DNA from: Tubiluchus corallicola
Lineage: Eukaryota; Priapulida; Priapulimorpha; Priapulimorphida; Tubiluchidae
DNA length: 64,000 bases
Direction of reading: 5' to 3'
Assembly: GCA_030141605.1 (NCBI GenBank)
Contig: JAQGDQ010000404.1
Location: 124,001-188,000 of the forward strand
A program made the position numbers and the translations under genes. Below the pieces are notes generated by a model, which made no database searches, was not told the DNA's origin, and was given only the letters and a program-made list of their open reading frames with translations. Positions 63,462 through 64,000 of the stretch are shown here, one piece after another. Numbering within the stretch: position 1 is the stretch's first letter; the number at the start of each line of letters is the position of its first letter.

Positions 63462-64000
63462 GTTATTTGCAGTCTTTAAATTTCTGTTTTGAACGTAGTT
63501 AAAACGCTGGTTGAGACACAAAATGGAAGTCTACAGAACTTCTTAGTAACACCACATAAACGCGTTTTAGAAATTAGTTATTCCTGCTAATGATTTAGCT
63601 CTACATTACCGAATTATATACAGACTGCTGCGGATGATTGACAGGCAAAATTGACAGTGTGGATTACAAAAAGCATACGATCATAACAAAGTTATGTCGA
63701 TGTTTCAAATGACTGGCCTATTTACCAGAAGGTGGATCTTTGTCACTCTAGTTAAAACAATTAACTTAAAAGTAGCAGTCAATAACAACAAAACGAGTTA
63801 AGTTTTAACTTGTTCACAAAATGGTTCCTGAGTATATGCAAGACCGCTCACATTAATTATGCGGATTATATATCCCTTGTATATGCTTTCAGTTGTCAAA
63901 TGCATGGTTTCATGCGCAGCTAAGGTAAGCTGATAAATATTGTATTAGCCATGAGAGTTTTTCAAGCGATGTGCCATCGTTGCTACATGTATAATGACAC
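63462..64000. other. Region upstream of the Ly6-like gene
   Basis: Nothing recognisable; expected to hold the promoter and 5' UTR of the minus-strand Ly6-like gene. Confidence 0.4.

Overview
The window looks like nuclear DNA from an animal, most likely a marine invertebrate. It is AT-rich (my estimate by eye). It carries spliced genes with GT/AG introns, small clean coding exons, and many degraded LINEs, tRNA-derived SINE-like repeats, MITEs and microsatellites. No prokaryotic, viral or organellar gene block is visible. I cannot name the species or phylum from sequence alone.

Layout. 1-3.1 kb: the 5' half of a decayed LINE on the minus strand (coiled-coil/PHD/CCCH ORF1, then an endonuclease) running off the left edge. 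4.9-15.4 kb (+): a nine-exon gene for the SMC5/6 complex subunit NSMCE4A, with a TIR-bearing MITE in intron 1 and other repeats in later introns. 17.8-32.5 kb (-): TMEM26, a multi-pass membrane protein, whose first coding exon lies about 12.3 kb from the second; that large intron is packed with repeats. 35.6-36.4 kb (-): a degraded RT fragment. 36.8-37.8 kb (-): a single-exon heparan sulfate 3-O-sulfotransferase-like gene. 38.7-41.7 kb: repeats, including a broken LINE 3' end. 41.7-44.5 kb (+): a fairly fresh 5'-truncated LINE bounded by a perfect 12-bp target-site duplication. 45.0-46.3 kb (-): a two-exon secreted or GPI-anchored leucine-rich-repeat protein. 49.3-50.3 kb (-): MORN4 (three exons). 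53.9-58.7 kb (+): a five-exon alpha-tubulin gene with an ATG-only first coding exon. 60.7-63.5 kb (-): a three-exon Ly6/LU-domain GPI-anchored protein.

The host genes do not form one pathway. NSMCE4A acts in the nucleus in DNA repair. TMEM26, the LRR protein and the Ly6 protein belong to membranes or the cell surface. The sulfotransferase modifies heparan sulfate in the Golgi. MORN4 and alpha-tubulin belong to the cytoskeleton. NSMCE4A and TMEM26 are convergent, as are alpha-tubulin and the Ly6 gene. From general knowledge, the human orthologues of NSMCE4A, TMEM26 and MORN4 all lie on chromosome 10q, so the block may preserve old animal linkage.

The main unexplained signals are: a repeat family made of short-period tandem arrays in inverted pairs around microsatellites (30.7-31.9 kb, perhaps again at 38.7-41.3 kb); a duplicated fragment of the LRR C-terminal cap exon with its own splice acceptor; two tRNA-like SINE families; and several previously unpaired dispersed repeats found twice within the window.
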